This document shows positions 16,908 to 25,890 of a DNA stretch of 64,000 nt, piece by piece (positions within the stretch are counted from its first letter, which is position 1; every line of letters begins with the position of its first letter). The position numbers and the translations under genes are program-made. The stretch is from Bacillaceae bacterium IKA-2 (lineage in GTDB: Bacteria; Bacillota; Bacilli; Bacillales; Anaerobacillaceae): assembly GCA_031761875.1 (NCBI GenBank), contig CP134492.1:1240001-1304000 (forward strand). The letters run 5' to 3'. Under the pieces are notes generated by a model. The model was not told where the DNA came from and did not search any database. It worked only from the letters and a program-made list of their open reading frames with translations.

Positions 16908-17879
16908 ATGAAGTTAACTGATATTTACTGGAACTTACGCACTGACATCGCAAAAATAGAAAAAGAACTAGTGGCAACGGTTGATTCAAGGCAACCAATT
17001 ATGAAAAAAGCCTCTGCACATTTATTAAAAGCAGGTGGAAAACGAATTCGACCTGTATTTGTTTTGCTTGCTGCAAAGTTTGGTAATTATGATATTGAGA
17101 AAATCAAACAAGTGGCTGTTCCCTTAGAGCTCATTCATATGGGGTCCCTCGTTCATGATGATGTTATTGATGACGCTGACCTGCGCCGAGGAAAGAAAAC
17201 AATTAAATCAAAATGGGATAATCGTGTAGCGATGTATACGGGCGATTTTATTTTTGCCCGTGCTATTCAAATAGCAACGAATTGTGAAAAACCTGAAGTT
17301 CACCAAATACTTTCAGATGCCATGGTTGAAATGTGTATTGGTGAAGTAGAGCAAATCCGTGATCAATATAACTGGGATCAAAATTTCCGGACCTACTTAC
17401 GCAGAATCAAGCGAAAAACAGCCCTTTTAATTGCCGTTAGCTGTCGCTTAGGAGCTTTAGCGGCAGATGCCCCCCGCGATGTTCAATTAAGTTTGTATCG
17501 TTTTGGCTACAATGTAGGTATGGCGTTTCAAATTACTGATGATATTTTAGATTTCGTCGCATCGGAAAAAGAACTAGGTAAGCCTGCGGGTAGTGATCTT
17601 GAACAAGGAAATGTAACTTTACCAGCGCTTTATAGTATGAAACATGATCAAGAATTACGCTCATATATTATTAATTCAATTGATGGCGACAAGCCTGACA
17701 AAAAAGTAATGGAACAAATCATTACGTCAATTAAACAGTCTGGTGGCGTTGAGTATTCGTTTGCGATTAGTGATCGCTATTTAGACAAAGCTTATCAAGC
17801 GCTAGAAAAATTGCCAGATATTCCTGCAAAAGAATCATTTTTTCAAATTGCTCAATATATCGGCAAGAGAAAATATTAG
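16908..17879 (+). CDS. hepT: heptaprenyl diphosphate synthase component II
   Basis: Catalytic subunit of the heptaprenyl diphosphate synthase; condenses IPP units onto farnesyl diphosphate to make the menaquinone side chain together with HepS. 323 residues with both aspartate-rich motifs: HDDVIDDADLRRG (FARM) and ITDDILDF (SARM), plus GGKRIRPVFVLL and GKPAGSDLEQGNVTLP. ATG 16908 after AAGGTGG (16896-16902), 16 bases after mqnA. Last gene of the quinone operon; a 19-bp hairpin follows. Confidence 0.96.
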   Translation: MKLTDIYWNLRTDIAKIEKELVATVDSRQPIMKKASAHLLKAGGKRIRPVFVLLAAKFGNYDIEKIKQVAVPLELIHMGSLVHDDVIDDADLRRGKKTIKSKWDNRVAMYTGDFIFARAIQIATNCEKPEVHQILSDAMVEMCIGEVEQIRDQYNWDQNFRTYLRRIKRKTALLIAVSCRLGALAADAPRDVQLSLYRFGYNVGMAFQITDDILDFVASEKELGKPAGSDLEQGNVTLPALYSMKHDQELRSYIINSIDGDKPDKKVMEQIITSIKQSGGVEYSFAISDRYLDKAYQALEKLPDIPAKESFFQIAQYIGKRKY

Positions 17880-17883
17880 CGAG

Positions 17884-17933
17884 TTAGAGGTTGTTCAAAA
17901 AGGTAATAAGCAATCTTTTTGAACAACCTCTAA
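17884..17933. terminator. 19-bp perfect hairpin after hepT (repeat family B, copy 1)
   Basis: TTAGAGGTTGTTCAAAAAG (17884-17902) is the exact reverse complement of 17915-17933, with a 12-base loop. No long T run follows, but the stem is strong and lies at the operon end. Its TTCAAAAAG/CTTTTTGAA arms recur at 43441, 49181 and 59197. Confidence 0.75.
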
Positions 17934-17935
17934 TA

Positions 17936-17964
17936 TTGAATATGTTTAAATATTTTGTTATAAT
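17936..17964 (+). promoter_or_regulatory. sigma-A promoter for ndk
   Basis: TTGAAT (17936-17941), 17 bases, TATAAT (17959-17964), with TGT immediately before the -10 (extended -10). It begins three bases after the family B hairpin. Confidence 0.7.
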
Positions 17965-18020
17965 CATCAATGTTAGATTTAGAAACCGTATACATATTGA
18001 GAGAGTGGGGTTATTTAGTA

Positions 18021-18464
18021 ATGGAAAGAACATATTTAATGGTTAAGCCAGATGGAGTACAAAGAAATTTAGTTGGTGAAATTGTTTCAAGATTCGAAAA
18101 AAAGGGTTATCAATTAGTAGGAGCTAAATTAGTTACGATTACAAAAGAAATGGCAGAAAATCATTATGGTGAACATAAAGAGCGTCCTTTTTTTGGTGAA
18201 CTAGTTGACTTCATTACATCTGGACCTGTATTTGCAATGGTCTGGGAAGGTGAAAATGTAATTAGTACGGCCCGTAAAATGATGGGAGCAACTAACCCAA
18301 CAGATGCCACCTCGGGAACAATTCGTGGGGACTTTGCAGTGAAATTAAGTATGAACGTTATTCATGGTTCTGACTCGCCTGAAAGTGCTGAGCGCGAAAT
18401 TGGTATTTTCTTTAAAGCTGAGGAGCTAGTTAATTACGAAAAAACGATCGGTGTTTGGGCTTAA
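18021..18464 (+). CDS. ndk: nucleoside diphosphate kinase
   Basis: Transfers the terminal phosphate from ATP to nucleoside diphosphates through a phospho-histidine. 147 residues, standard. [15 protein letters not shown] at the start, [34 protein letters not shown], and the catalytic His115 in [19 protein letters not shown] 18021 lies after GAGAGTGGGG (18001-18010); the longer in-frame start at 17970 would lie over the promoter region. Flanked by its own promoter and terminator, so a single-gene unit between the quinone operon and cheR. Confidence 0.97.
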   Translation: MERTYLMVKPDGVQRNLVGEIVSRFEKKGYQLVGAKLVTITKEMAENHYGEHKERPFFGELVDFITSGPVFAMVWEGENVISTARKMMGATNPTDATSGTIRGDFAVKLSMNVIHGSDSPESAEREIGIFFKAEELVNYEKTIGVWA

Positions 18465-18467
18465 TAT

Positions 18468-18516
18468 AAAATCAAGAAAAGGCTAAGCCGAGTGCTTAGC
18501 CTTTTCTTGATTTTGA
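18468..18516 (+). terminator. terminator after ndk
   Basis: 20-bp perfect stem, 18468-18487 with 18495-18514 (AAAATCAAGAAAAGGCTAAG arm), loop CCGAGTG. The right arm ends in TTTT; the symmetrical A and T ends let it work in both directions. Confidence 0.85.
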
Positions 18517-18557
18517 TAATACATGAAGAAGTTTTTCTAAAAAAGGGGATAATACGG

Positions 18558-19337
18558 ATGGATGATTACCAAGGATTTATTCGGAATTTTAAGGGTAAAA
18601 CTGGTATTGATTTATATTTATATAAAGAAGCGCAAATGAAACGGAGATTAACTTCCTTAAGAGATAAACGAGGACATCAGGATTTTACTAGTTACTTTCA
18701 GTCATTAGTTAAAAGCCAAGAATTATTTGATGAAATATTAGAAAGAATGACCATTAATGTATCGGAATTTTACCGTAATCCAAATAGATGGGAAATTCTA
18801 GAAAATATAATTTTGCCTCGTCTTTTACAGTCGAATAAAAAGTTAAAAATATGGAGTGCAGCTTGCTCAACTGGCGAAGAACCATATACTTTGGCGATGA
18901 TCATGTCCAAACTAGTACCGACCTTTAATATAAGCATTTTAGCCACTGATTTAGATCGAACCATTTTGGAACGGGCCAAAGCTGGGATTTATACAGATCG
19001 TTCTATTAAAGATGTTCCTAAAGATATGTTAGGGAAGCATTTTGTTAATGATGGTATGGGCTATCGAGTAAGTAATGATATTAAAAAGCTTATTACATTT
19101 AAACAAGGAAATTTATTATCTGATCGATTTGAAGCTAATAGCTATGATTTAATTGTTTGTCGAAATGTGATGATTTACTTTACCGAAGAAGCTAAGCACG
19201 AATTATATAATAAATTTTGTCAAGCGCTACGTGTAGGTGGTGTTCTATTTGTAGGCAGTACGGAACAAATTTTTAAACCAAGTGAATATGGGTTGGAGAC
19301 AGAGGATACATTTTTTTACCGTAAAAAAATTATTTAA
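18558..19337 (+). CDS. cheR: chemotaxis protein methyltransferase CheR
   Basis: SAM-dependent methyltransferase that methylates glutamates of chemoreceptors during adaptation. 259 residues, close to the 256 of B. subtilis. An N-terminal helical domain (residues 1-75, with [17 protein letters not shown]) is followed by the SAM domain: [30 protein letters not shown] and [15 protein letters not shown] 18558 after AAAAGGGGAT (18541-18550); the longer frame begins inside the ndk terminator. No other chemotaxis genes are nearby, as in B. subtilis, where cheR also sits alone before the aro genes. Confidence 0.95.
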   Translation: MDDYQGFIRNFKGKTGIDLYLYKEAQMKRRLTSLRDKRGHQDFTSYFQSLVKSQELFDEILERMTINVSEFYRNPNRWEILENIILPRLLQSNKKLKIWSAACSTGEEPYTLAMIMSKLVPTFNISILATDLDRTILERAKAGIYTDRSIKDVPKDMLGKHFVNDGMGYRVSNDIKKLITFKQGNLLSDRFEANSYDLIVCRNVMIYFTEEAKHELYNKFCQALRVGGVLFVGSTEQIFKPSEYGLETEDTFFYRKKII

Positions 19338-19371
19338 TAGTAAGACAAAATCAAAAATCCATGGTATAATT

Positions 19372-19380
19372 TAGCACATA
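19372..19380 (+). promoter_or_regulatory. extended -10 promoter for the aro supra-operon
   Basis: TGG followed by TATAAT (19375-19380). I cannot find a good -35 at the right distance. Lies 34 bases before aroC. Confidence 0.45.
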
Positions 19381-19414
19381 AAAGCGTTAAAGATACAGAG
19401 GAGGAACCAGAGAA

Positions 19415-20590
19415 ATGAGATACTTAACAGCAGGTGAGTCGCACGGACCACAATTAACGACAATTATAGAAGGGGTTCCTGCCCACCTAACTTTGGAAAA
19501 ACAAGATATTGATACAGATTTGGCGAGACGTCAAAAAGGTCACGGGCGTGGTCGAAGAATGCAAATAGAAAAAGATCTCGTCAATATTACTAGTGGTGTT
19601 AGACATGGAAAAACAACAGGTGCCCCAATAACACTTGTCGTTGAAAATGACGACTGGAAGCATTGGACTGAAATTATGGGGATTGAAGCTATTGATGATG
19701 AGAATATAGCAGGGGAAATAAAACGAAAAATTAGCAGACCTCGTCCTGGACACGCGGATTTAAACGGAGCGCTTAAATACAACCATCGTGATATGAGAAA
19801 TGTCCTGGAAAGATCTTCAGCGCGGGAAACGACGGTTCGAGTTGCCGCGGGTGCCGTTGCAAAAAAAATATTAGCTACTTTTGGTATTAAGGTAGCTAGC
19901 CATGTGTTGGCTATTGGTGGAGTAGAAGCTGAGAATGTTGCTTACGAATCAATCGAAGAGCTTCAAGAAAAAGCAGAAAAATCTCCAGTCCGCTGTCTTG
20001 ATGAAGTTGCTGAAAAGAAAATGATGACTGCGATTGATCAAGCGAAAAAAGATGGCGATTCAATCGGTGGTGTTGTAGAAGTGGTTATTGAAGGTGCACC
20101 AATTGGTTTAGGAAGCTATGTTCATTATGATAAAAAGCTAGATGCCAAAATTGCGGCAGCTGTTATGAGTATTAATGCATTTAAAGGTGTTGAAGTAGGA
20201 ATTGGTTTTGAAGCAGCAAAGCGGCCAGGAAGCCAAGTCCATGATGAAATTATTTGGAACGCTGAGACTGGGTACCAACGGAAAACGAATAATTTGGGTG
20301 GTTTTGAAGGTGGCATGACAAATGGAATGCCAATTGTTGTCCGTGGTGTAATGAAGCCGATACCAACTCTTTATAAGCCATTACAAAGTGTTGATATTGA
20401 GACGAAGGAAATTTTTGAAGCAAGTATTGAACGCTCAGATAGTTGTGCGGTCCCAGCAGCAGCTGTTGTAGCTGAGGCTTGCGTGGCTTGGGAAGTGGCT
20501 GTTGCATTATTAGATAAGTTCGGTAGTGACTATATTGATGAAATTGGCGATAATATTCAGCGTTATCAAGAACGAGTGAGAAAATTTTAA
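19415..20590 (+). CDS. aroC: chorismate synthase (aroF in B. subtilis naming)
   Basis: Last step of the shikimate pathway, EPSP to chorismate, using reduced FMN. 391 residues with the three family signatures: GESHGPQL at the N-terminus, [21 protein letters not shown]-like segment with [21 protein letters not shown], and [17 protein letters not shown]; also [15 protein letters not shown] near the end. ATG 19415 after GAGGAGG. It overlaps aroB by one base and opens the aromatic supra-operon. Product chorismate feeds trp, tyr/phe and, in this organism, menaquinone via MqnA. Confidence 0.97.
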   Translation: MRYLTAGESHGPQLTTIIEGVPAHLTLEKQDIDTDLARRQKGHGRGRRMQIEKDLVNITSGVRHGKTTGAPITLVVENDDWKHWTEIMGIEAIDDENIAGEIKRKISRPRPGHADLNGALKYNHRDMRNVLERSSARETTVRVAAGAVAKKILATFGIKVASHVLAIGGVEAENVAYESIEELQEKAEKSPVRCLDEVAEKKMMTAIDQAKKDGDSIGGVVEVVIEGAPIGLGSYVHYDKKLDAKIAAAVMSINAFKGVEVGIGFEAAKRPGSQVHDEIIWNAETGYQRKTNNLGGFEGGMTNGMPIVVRGVMKPIPTLYKPLQSVDIETKEIFEASIERSDSCAVPAAAVVAEACVAWEVAVALLDKFGSDYIDEIGDNIQRYQERVRKF

Positions 20591-21660
20591 TGAAAACAAT
20601 GATGATTGAAACAAAGACCAAACAATACCCTCTTTATATTGGTGAAAATTTACGTTTTGAAACAGGTAAGTTACTTAGCAACCTTTTCGATTCATCAATT
20701 TCTTCGGTGTTAATTATTACGGATGACAATGTTGCGTCCCTATATTTAGAAGATTTAAAAAAATCGTTACAACAGTTTAAACAAGTGATCGAGTATGTGA
20801 TCCCAAGTGGAGAAGCATCTAAATCATTTCAGTTATATTATGAAATCCAAGGTTTTGCGCTTGAGAAAGGTCTTGACCGACGTTCCTTAATCATTGCACT
20901 TGGTGGTGGGGTTGTCGGTGATTTAGCTGGGTTTGTTGCAGCGACGTTTATGAGAGGTATTCCTTTTGTGCAAGTTCCAACAACTTTATTAGCACATGAT
21001 AGCAGTGTCGGTGGAAAAGTAGCAATTAATCATCCGTTAGGGAAAAATATGATCGGTGCATTTTATCAGCCCGAAGCTGTTATCTATGATACAAGTACAC
21101 TTCAATCGCTTCCGGATACTGAGTGGCGCTCTGGTTTTGCTGAAGTAATCAAACATGGGTTTATTTGGGATCGTAAATTTTTAAAATGGCTTCAAGATAA
21201 TATTAACAACTTTAACCAAATAAACGGCTCATTGGCAATTGAGCTATTAGTGAGGTCGATTTCTGTAAAAAAAGCAGTTGTTGAAGAAGATGAAACAGAA
21301 ACAGGGATTCGGGCGATTTTAAATTTTGGTCATACATTAGCCCATGCTATTGAAACAAATCTTGGTTATGGAAAAATTACCCATGGTGAAGCAGTAGTGA
21401 TTGGAATGATCTTTGCATTAAAAGTAAGTGAGGATCACTTTGATACAAATTTAGAAATTGCAAGTATTGTCGAATGGTTTAAAAAATATAATTTCCAAAT
21501 AGCGATACCATCAGAATTAAACATCGAGGACTTAATCGCCGCGATGAAAAAAGATAAAAAGTCAGCAGCCGGTATTATACGAATGGTTTTAATAAGTGAT
21601 ATAGGGGAGTCAGAGGTCGTTTCAGTTTCGGAAGATCGATTACGGGCTTTATTAAGCTAA
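20590..21660 (+). CDS. aroB: 3-dehydroquinate synthase
   Basis: Second shikimate step, DAHP to 3-dehydroquinate, NAD and zinc dependent. 356 residues. Seen: PSGEASKS, the NAD-binding ALGGGVVGDLAGFVAATFMRG, VPTTLLAHDSSVGGKVAIN, and the zinc ligand region LNFGHTLAHAIE with THGEAVVIGM. The ATG at 20590 overlaps the aroC stop by one base; an ATG at 20602 (MMIETK-) is an alternative because no clear ribosome site precedes the first. Confidence 0.96.
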   Translation: MKTMMIETKTKQYPLYIGENLRFETGKLLSNLFDSSISSVLIITDDNVASLYLEDLKKSLQQFKQVIEYVIPSGEASKSFQLYYEIQGFALEKGLDRRSLIIALGGGVVGDLAGFVAATFMRGIPFVQVPTTLLAHDSSVGGKVAINHPLGKNMIGAFYQPEAVIYDTSTLQSLPDTEWRSGFAEVIKHGFIWDRKFLKWLQDNINNFNQINGSLAIELLVRSISVKKAVVEEDETETGIRAILNFGHTLAHAIETNLGYGKITHGEAVVIGMIFALKVSEDHFDTNLEIASIVEWFKKYNFQIAIPSELNIEDLIAAMKKDKKSAAGIIRMVLISDIGESEVVSVSEDRLRALLS

Positions 21661-21726
21661 TTGGTCTTTCAAAAAGAAGCCTCCATTTTCAAAAAAATAT
21701 CTAAAAAAAACTGAAGGAGGAGTTTC

Positions 21727-22110
21727 GTGGTTAGAGGAATACGCGGTGCGATTACTGTTACAAATAATGAAGAAAAAGAAATTTTAACAGCTACAGAACA
21801 GCTATTAAAAGAAGTTATTGAAAAAAATCAAATTGATCCTAATCTAGTAGCCCATGTAATCATTACAGTTACTGAAGATATAGATGCAATGTTTCCGGCA
21901 AAAGCTTTACGATCCTTTCCAGCCTGGAGATATGTACCTGTAATGTGTTCAAGGGAGATACCAGTGCCAAATAGTTTACCAAAATGTATTCGTCTGATGC
22001 TAACAGTGAATACAGACGTTGCTCAAAATGAGATTAACCATATTTATTTAAGGGAAGCTGTTCATTTAAGACCTGACTTGCAGTTGACAGATTCTCATAA
22101 ACAAGTGTAA
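21727..22110 (+). CDS. aroH: chorismate mutase, AroH type
   Basis: Converts chorismate to prephenate; the monofunctional trimeric type first known from B. subtilis. 127 residues. MVRGIRGAITV at the start carries the active-site arginine Arg7 region, with FPAKALRSFPAWRYVPVMCSREIPV holding further active-site residues (Glu78/Arg90 region), and HIYLREAVHLRPDL at the end. GTG start after GAAGGAGGAG (21713-21722). Third gene of the supra-operon, followed by the long trp leader. Confidence 0.96.
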   Translation: MVRGIRGAITVTNNEEKEILTATEQLLKEVIEKNQIDPNLVAHVIITVTEDIDAMFPAKALRSFPAWRYVPVMCSREIPVPNSLPKCIRLMLTVNTDVAQNEINHIYLREAVHLRPDLQLTDSHKQV

Positions 22111-22339
22111 AATATCGATTAAGAACAAGTTTAAAGAATTTCATAATCCTGATTTTGCACCACTAAGATACTATATTTAGTTGAGTGAAATCATTTCTGA
22201 CTAAATGTAGTGAGTTTTGGATAGTTAGTTGCAATTATGAAATTGATTTAGTTGAGTGAATTATAGATATTTAAGTTTATGCTACTTCGAAAATAGGATC
22301 ATAGTATAAACTAGGCAATCATTGAACAGTTTTAAAGAT

Positions 22340-22398
22340 TAGTTGAGAAGAGAAGAGAAGAGATAAGGTTTTTTGAGCTGAGCAGAGTTGAGGTATAG
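22340..22398 (+). promoter_or_regulatory. TRAP-binding site of the trp operon
   Basis: Triplets spaced exactly every five bases: UAG at 22340, GAG at 22345, 22350, 22355 and 22360, then AAG at 22365 and UUU at 22370 (two imperfect positions), then GAG at 22375, 22380, 22385 and 22390. That is 11 positions in register, the number of subunits in the TRAP ring; a further UAG lies at 22396. Bound TRAP would block the antiterminator (22387-22398 paired with 22413-22424) and let the terminator at 22411 form. Confidence 0.92.
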
Positions 22399-22410
22399 TT
22401 TATTAAGTAT

Positions 22411-22446
22411 GCCTATAACTTTACAGTTATAGGCTTTTTGTGTTTT
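22411..22446 (+). terminator. trp attenuator terminator
   Basis: Perfect 10-bp stem GCCTATAACT (22411-22420) / AGTTATAGGC (22425-22434), loop TTAC, followed by TTTTTGTGTTTT. The 5' arm can alternatively pair with GAGGTATAG at 22390-22398, which overlaps the last TRAP triplets, giving mutually exclusive structures. Confidence 0.92.
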
Positions 22447-22594
22447 GGATAATTTTATTTTTTGTGAAATGACCAAAGTGTAATAAACTTAGCCTAGTCC
22501 TAAAAAATTTTTAAACCCCCTTAACTTGAATGAAATTCATCAACTCATCCTCAAAAAAATTTTCTAACTCTTATCCAAATTATGAGGTGATATA

Positions 22595-24118
22595 ATGAAA
22601 ACTTTATCTATTGATCAGTTTATAAAAGATGCGAAGATTTTTAAAACAATCCCTTTTATTTCCCATTTTTTTGCTGACACACTAACACCAATCCAAATTT
22701 TCCAACAACTCGAGAGTGAGGCTGTTTTTTTACTAGAAAGTAAAGATGAGCAATCACCTTGGTCAAGATTTTCTTTTATCGGTCTGTCACCAAAGTTTTA
22801 TTTAAAGGAAAAAAATAATCACTACCATTTCATAACAGCAAAAAACGATACAATATTTTCGTTTCCGAGTTTTAAAGAAGCATTTCAAGCAGCTATTGAT
22901 TATTTAAAAGTAAAAGAAGTCGATTTACCGATTCCATTTCGTGGTGGTGCTGTTGGGGCTATTTCATATGATGCAATTGAATTAATTGAGCCTATTTTGA
23001 GTGATCCGAGTAACCTTGATGATGAAGAAAAAATCTCTTTTGTATTCTGCGAAACGATACTTGCTTATGACCATCATAAAAAGGAACTTTTCATTATCCA
23101 TCATCTTAATCTAACAGGTTCTGAAACTGAAACGATGTTAACGGAGCTGTATCAAGATACAACCGAAAAAATCACTGATATTATCGACAAAGTATCTAAA
23201 TCAACCGTTCCTTCTAAGCTCTATGAACCACCCGTGGATGAAGAAATTACCTTTGATAATGTTCGCTCAAACTACAATAAAGAACAGTTTTTAGATCATG
23301 TTGAAAAAATTAAAGAGTACATTCGCTCGGGAGATGTTTTTCAAACTGTTCTTTCACAACGATTCGAGCTGGATATTACTGTAACTGGGATGGAACTATA
23401 CCGAGTATTAAGGATGATTAATCCTTCACCATATCTATTTTATTTAAAGATTGATGGGATCGAAATCGTTGGCTCCTCGCCAGAGCGGCTAGTCCAAATT
23501 GAAAACGGACATATTGAAATTCATCCGATTGCCGGAACAAGAAAACGGGGAAATTCAAAAGAAGAAGATGAAGCTCTGGCAACCGATTTACTAAAAGACG
23601 AAAAAGAAAAGGCAGAACATTTTATGTTAGTAGATCTAGCTCGGAATGATGTTGGGCGCGTTGCAAAATATGGGACAGTCGAAGTTCCAGTTCTAATGGA
23701 AATCGCCAAGTTTTCTCACGTTATGCATATGATTTCTAAAGTAACAGGGCGAATTGCTGACAATGTTCACCCGATCGATGTGCTATTTTCATCATTTCCA
23801 GCTGGAACAGTTTCAGGGGCACCAAAAATTAGAGCAATGCAAATTTTAAAAGAACTCGAGCCGACAAGGCGATCTCACTATGCGGGGGCAATTGCCTATC
23901 TAGGCTTTGATGGAAATATTGACTCATGTATTGCAATACGAACGATGATTATTAAAGGAAATAAAGCTTTTGTTCAAGCGGGTGCAGGGATTGTTGCGGA
24001 TTCTGTTCCAGAGAACGAGTGGGAAGAAACGCGCAACAAAGCAAAAGCACTTATTAAAGCAATCGCTGTTGCCGAAAAAATGTTCTCCAAGGGAGAGGAG
24101 CCGATTTCAAATGTTTAA
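22595..24118 (+). CDS. trpE: anthranilate synthase component I
   Basis: Makes anthranilate from chorismate with ammonia supplied by a glutaminase subunit. 507 residues. Chorismate-binding domain features: FRGGAVGAISYDAIE, SGDVFQTVLSQRFE, SPERLVQIENGHIEIHPIAGTRKRG, HFMLVDLARNDVGRV, HVMHMISKVTG, FPAGTVSGAPKIRAMQIL and FVQAGAGIVADSVPE. There is no trpG in the operon; as in B. subtilis, the glutaminase is presumably shared with PabA in the folate operon. Its expression is set by the TRAP attenuator upstream. The stop overlaps trpD by 8 bases. Confidence 0.97.
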   Translation: MKTLSIDQFIKDAKIFKTIPFISHFFADTLTPIQIFQQLESEAVFLLESKDEQSPWSRFSFIGLSPKFYLKEKNNHYHFITAKNDTIFSFPSFKEAFQAAIDYLKVKEVDLPIPFRGGAVGAISYDAIELIEPILSDPSNLDDEEKISFVFCETILAYDHHKKELFIIHHLNLTGSETETMLTELYQDTTEKITDIIDKVSKSTVPSKLYEPPVDEEITFDNVRSNYNKEQFLDHVEKIKEYIRSGDVFQTVLSQRFELDITVTGMELYRVLRMINPSPYLFYLKIDGIEIVGSSPERLVQIENGHIEIHPIAGTRKRGNSKEEDEALATDLLKDEKEKAEHFMLVDLARNDVGRVAKYGTVEVPVLMEIAKFSHVMHMISKVTGRIADNVHPIDVLFSSFPAGTVSGAPKIRAMQILKELEPTRRSHYAGAIAYLGFDGNIDSCIAIRTMIIKGNKAFVQAGAGIVADSVPENEWEETRNKAKALIKAIAVAEKMFSKGEEPISNV

Positions 24119-25142
24119 AGCATTGTTAAAAGCTTTATCAGAAGGAAAAACATTAACGAAGCAAGAAGCAAAAGAGGCTATGGATAGAATGATGCAAGGT
24201 AATGTGGCCGAAGCCCAAGTTGCCGGTCTGCTTTCTATGATGAGACTTCGTGGTGAAACAATAGCAGAAATGACCGGATTTGCTTTATCGATGCGTGAGC
24301 ATGCTTTGGGATTGGATCATTCTGAACCGAAGCTTCTAGACACATGTGGCACCGGTGGCGATGACCTATCGACGTTTAATATATCAACGACAACAGCTAT
24401 TGTCGTTTCGGCATGCGGTGTAAAAATAGCCAAACATGGCAACCGCGCTATTTCATCTAATAGTGGAAGTGCGGATGTTTTAGAGGCGCTCAAAATCCCA
24501 GTACAAGCCTCTCCCGAAGAAGCGATTACGGCATTAAAAGATAATGGACTTTGTTTTTTATTTGCTCCCCTTTATCATCAATCGATGAAACATGTAGCTG
24601 CAACACGAAAGCTACTTGGTTTTAAAACAATTTTTAACCTCTTAGGGCCGTTAGTGAATCCTGCCAAAGCTAACAGGCAAATGATCGGTGTTTTCGATAC
24701 TAATTTTGCTGAAAAGATGGCAGAAACCCTGCGCGAATTAGGGACAGAGCGAGCCGTGTTTGTCACGGGTGGAGACGGAATTGATGAGTGTTCGATTACA
24801 ACATTCACTGATGTTGTTGAATTAAACGGGAGTCAAATTAAGAGATATCAACTAACTCCAGAAGAAGTAGGACTTGAGCGGGGTGAACTAATAGATATTC
24901 AAGCTACTAGTGTGCAGGAAAGCGCGACAATTATTGAAAATATTCTTTTGGGCAAAGCAAATAAAACTGCTGAAAATATTGTTGTCTTGAACAGTGCAAT
25001 GGCACTTTATGTAGCAGAAGAAGTAGGAACTGTTAGAGAAGGCGTCGAAAAAATCCAAATGGTTTTAAGAACAGGCAAAGCCTATCAACAGTTTCAAAAG
25101 CTTCAAGACAAGAAGGAGGAGATCCAAGCCAATGTTAAATAA
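24111..25142 (+). CDS. trpD: anthranilate phosphoribosyltransferase
   Basis: Second step of tryptophan synthesis: anthranilate plus PRPP to phosphoribosylanthranilate. 343 residues with DTCGTGGDDLSTFNIST (PRPP-binding), AKHGNRAISSNSGSADVLEAL, FLFAPLYHQSMKHVAATRK and FNLLGPLVNPA, and the DGIDECSIT metal site. ATG 24111 lies inside the 3' end of trpE and follows GGGAGAGGAG; a longer frame upstream is only overlap with trpE. The 3' end overlaps trpC by 11 bases. Confidence 0.97.
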   Translation: MFKALLKALSEGKTLTKQEAKEAMDRMMQGNVAEAQVAGLLSMMRLRGETIAEMTGFALSMREHALGLDHSEPKLLDTCGTGGDDLSTFNISTTTAIVVSACGVKIAKHGNRAISSNSGSADVLEALKIPVQASPEEAITALKDNGLCFLFAPLYHQSMKHVAATRKLLGFKTIFNLLGPLVNPAKANRQMIGVFDTNFAEKMAETLRELGTERAVFVTGGDGIDECSITTFTDVVELNGSQIKRYQLTPEEVGLERGELIDIQATSVQESATIIENILLGKANKTAENIVVLNSAMALYVAEEVGTVREGVEKIQMVLRTGKAYQQFQKLQDKKEEIQANVK

Positions 25143-25890
25143 AATAGTTGAAACAAAAAAAATCGAGGTTAGTCAGTTGCAATTAGCAGATCCAATTGAA
25201 GTAACGCGGTTTTCTCTCCTCCAAGCCCTTCAAGTTCCTAACCGCAAGTTAGGATTAATTGCAGAAGTGAAAAAAGCTTCACCTTCTAAAGGAGTTATCA
25301 AAATAGACTTTGATCCGCTTGAAATTGCTAAACAATATGAACTAGGGCGAGCAGATGCTTTATCTGTTCTTACTGACGAAGAGTATTTTCAAGGACATCA
25401 TACGTATTTATCTACCATTAAAAAACATGTAAACCTGCCGGTATTGCGTAAAGATTTCATTATCGACTCAAAGCAAATTGAACAAAGTGTACGGATTGGT
25501 GCTGATGCCATTCTGTTAATTGCAACGATTTTAGAAAAAAACCAACTTCATGAATTTTATGAGGAAGCCTATCAAAAAGGGTTGGAATGTTTAGTTGAAG
25601 TTCATAGCATCGAAGATCTAGAAAAAGTACTTTCTGCGTTTAAACCAAAAATGATCGGAATTAATAATCGAGATTTAAAAACATTTGAAACAAATCTTAA
25701 TCATACATTGGAAATCACCAAACAATTACCGAAAGACATTCTGGTCGTAAGTGAAAGTGGAATTAAGACCAAGACTGATTTAGAATTACTTAAAGGCTAT
25801 GCCGACGCTATTTTAGTAGGGGAAACGCTGATGCGGGCGCCGACACCACTAGTGGGAATCGCAACATTATTTAACGAAAAAAAGGAATGA
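25132..25890 (+). CDS. trpC: indole-3-glycerol phosphate synthase
   Basis: Closes the indole ring to give indole-3-glycerol phosphate. 252-residue TIM barrel with the catalytic segments LIAEVKKASPSKG, LSVLTDEEYFQG, VLRKDFIID (catalytic Lys/Asp), ADAILLIATIL, LVEVHSIEDL, IGINNRDLKTFE and VVSESGIK, ending with the phosphate-binding ILVGETLM. ATG 25132 after AAGGAGGAG, inside the end of trpD. Overlaps trpF by 4 bases. Confidence 0.97.
   Translation: MLNKIVETKKIEVSQLQLADPIEVTRFSLLQALQVPNRKLGLIAEVKKASPSKGVIKIDFDPLEIAKQYELGRADALSVLTDEEYFQGHHTYLSTIKKHVNLPVLRKDFIIDSKQIEQSVRIGADAILLIATILEKNQLHEFYEEAYQKGLECLVEVHSIEDLEKVLSAFKPKMIGINNRDLKTFETNLNHTLEITKQLPKDILVVSESGIKTKTDLELLKGYADAILVGETLMRAPTPLVGIATLFNEKKE

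Larger units (their letters stand above)
22111..22594. other. trp leader region: direct repeats, TRAP site, attenuator
   Basis: About 480 bases. It contains a 15-base direct repeat ATTTAGTTGAGTGAA at 22175-22189 and 22246-22260, a -10-like TATAAA at 22305-22310 without a good -35, the TRAP-binding repeats at 22340-22398, an intrinsic terminator at 22411-22446, and then about 150 bases of AT-rich leader before trpE, in which I see no strong hairpin. Confidence 0.7.
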
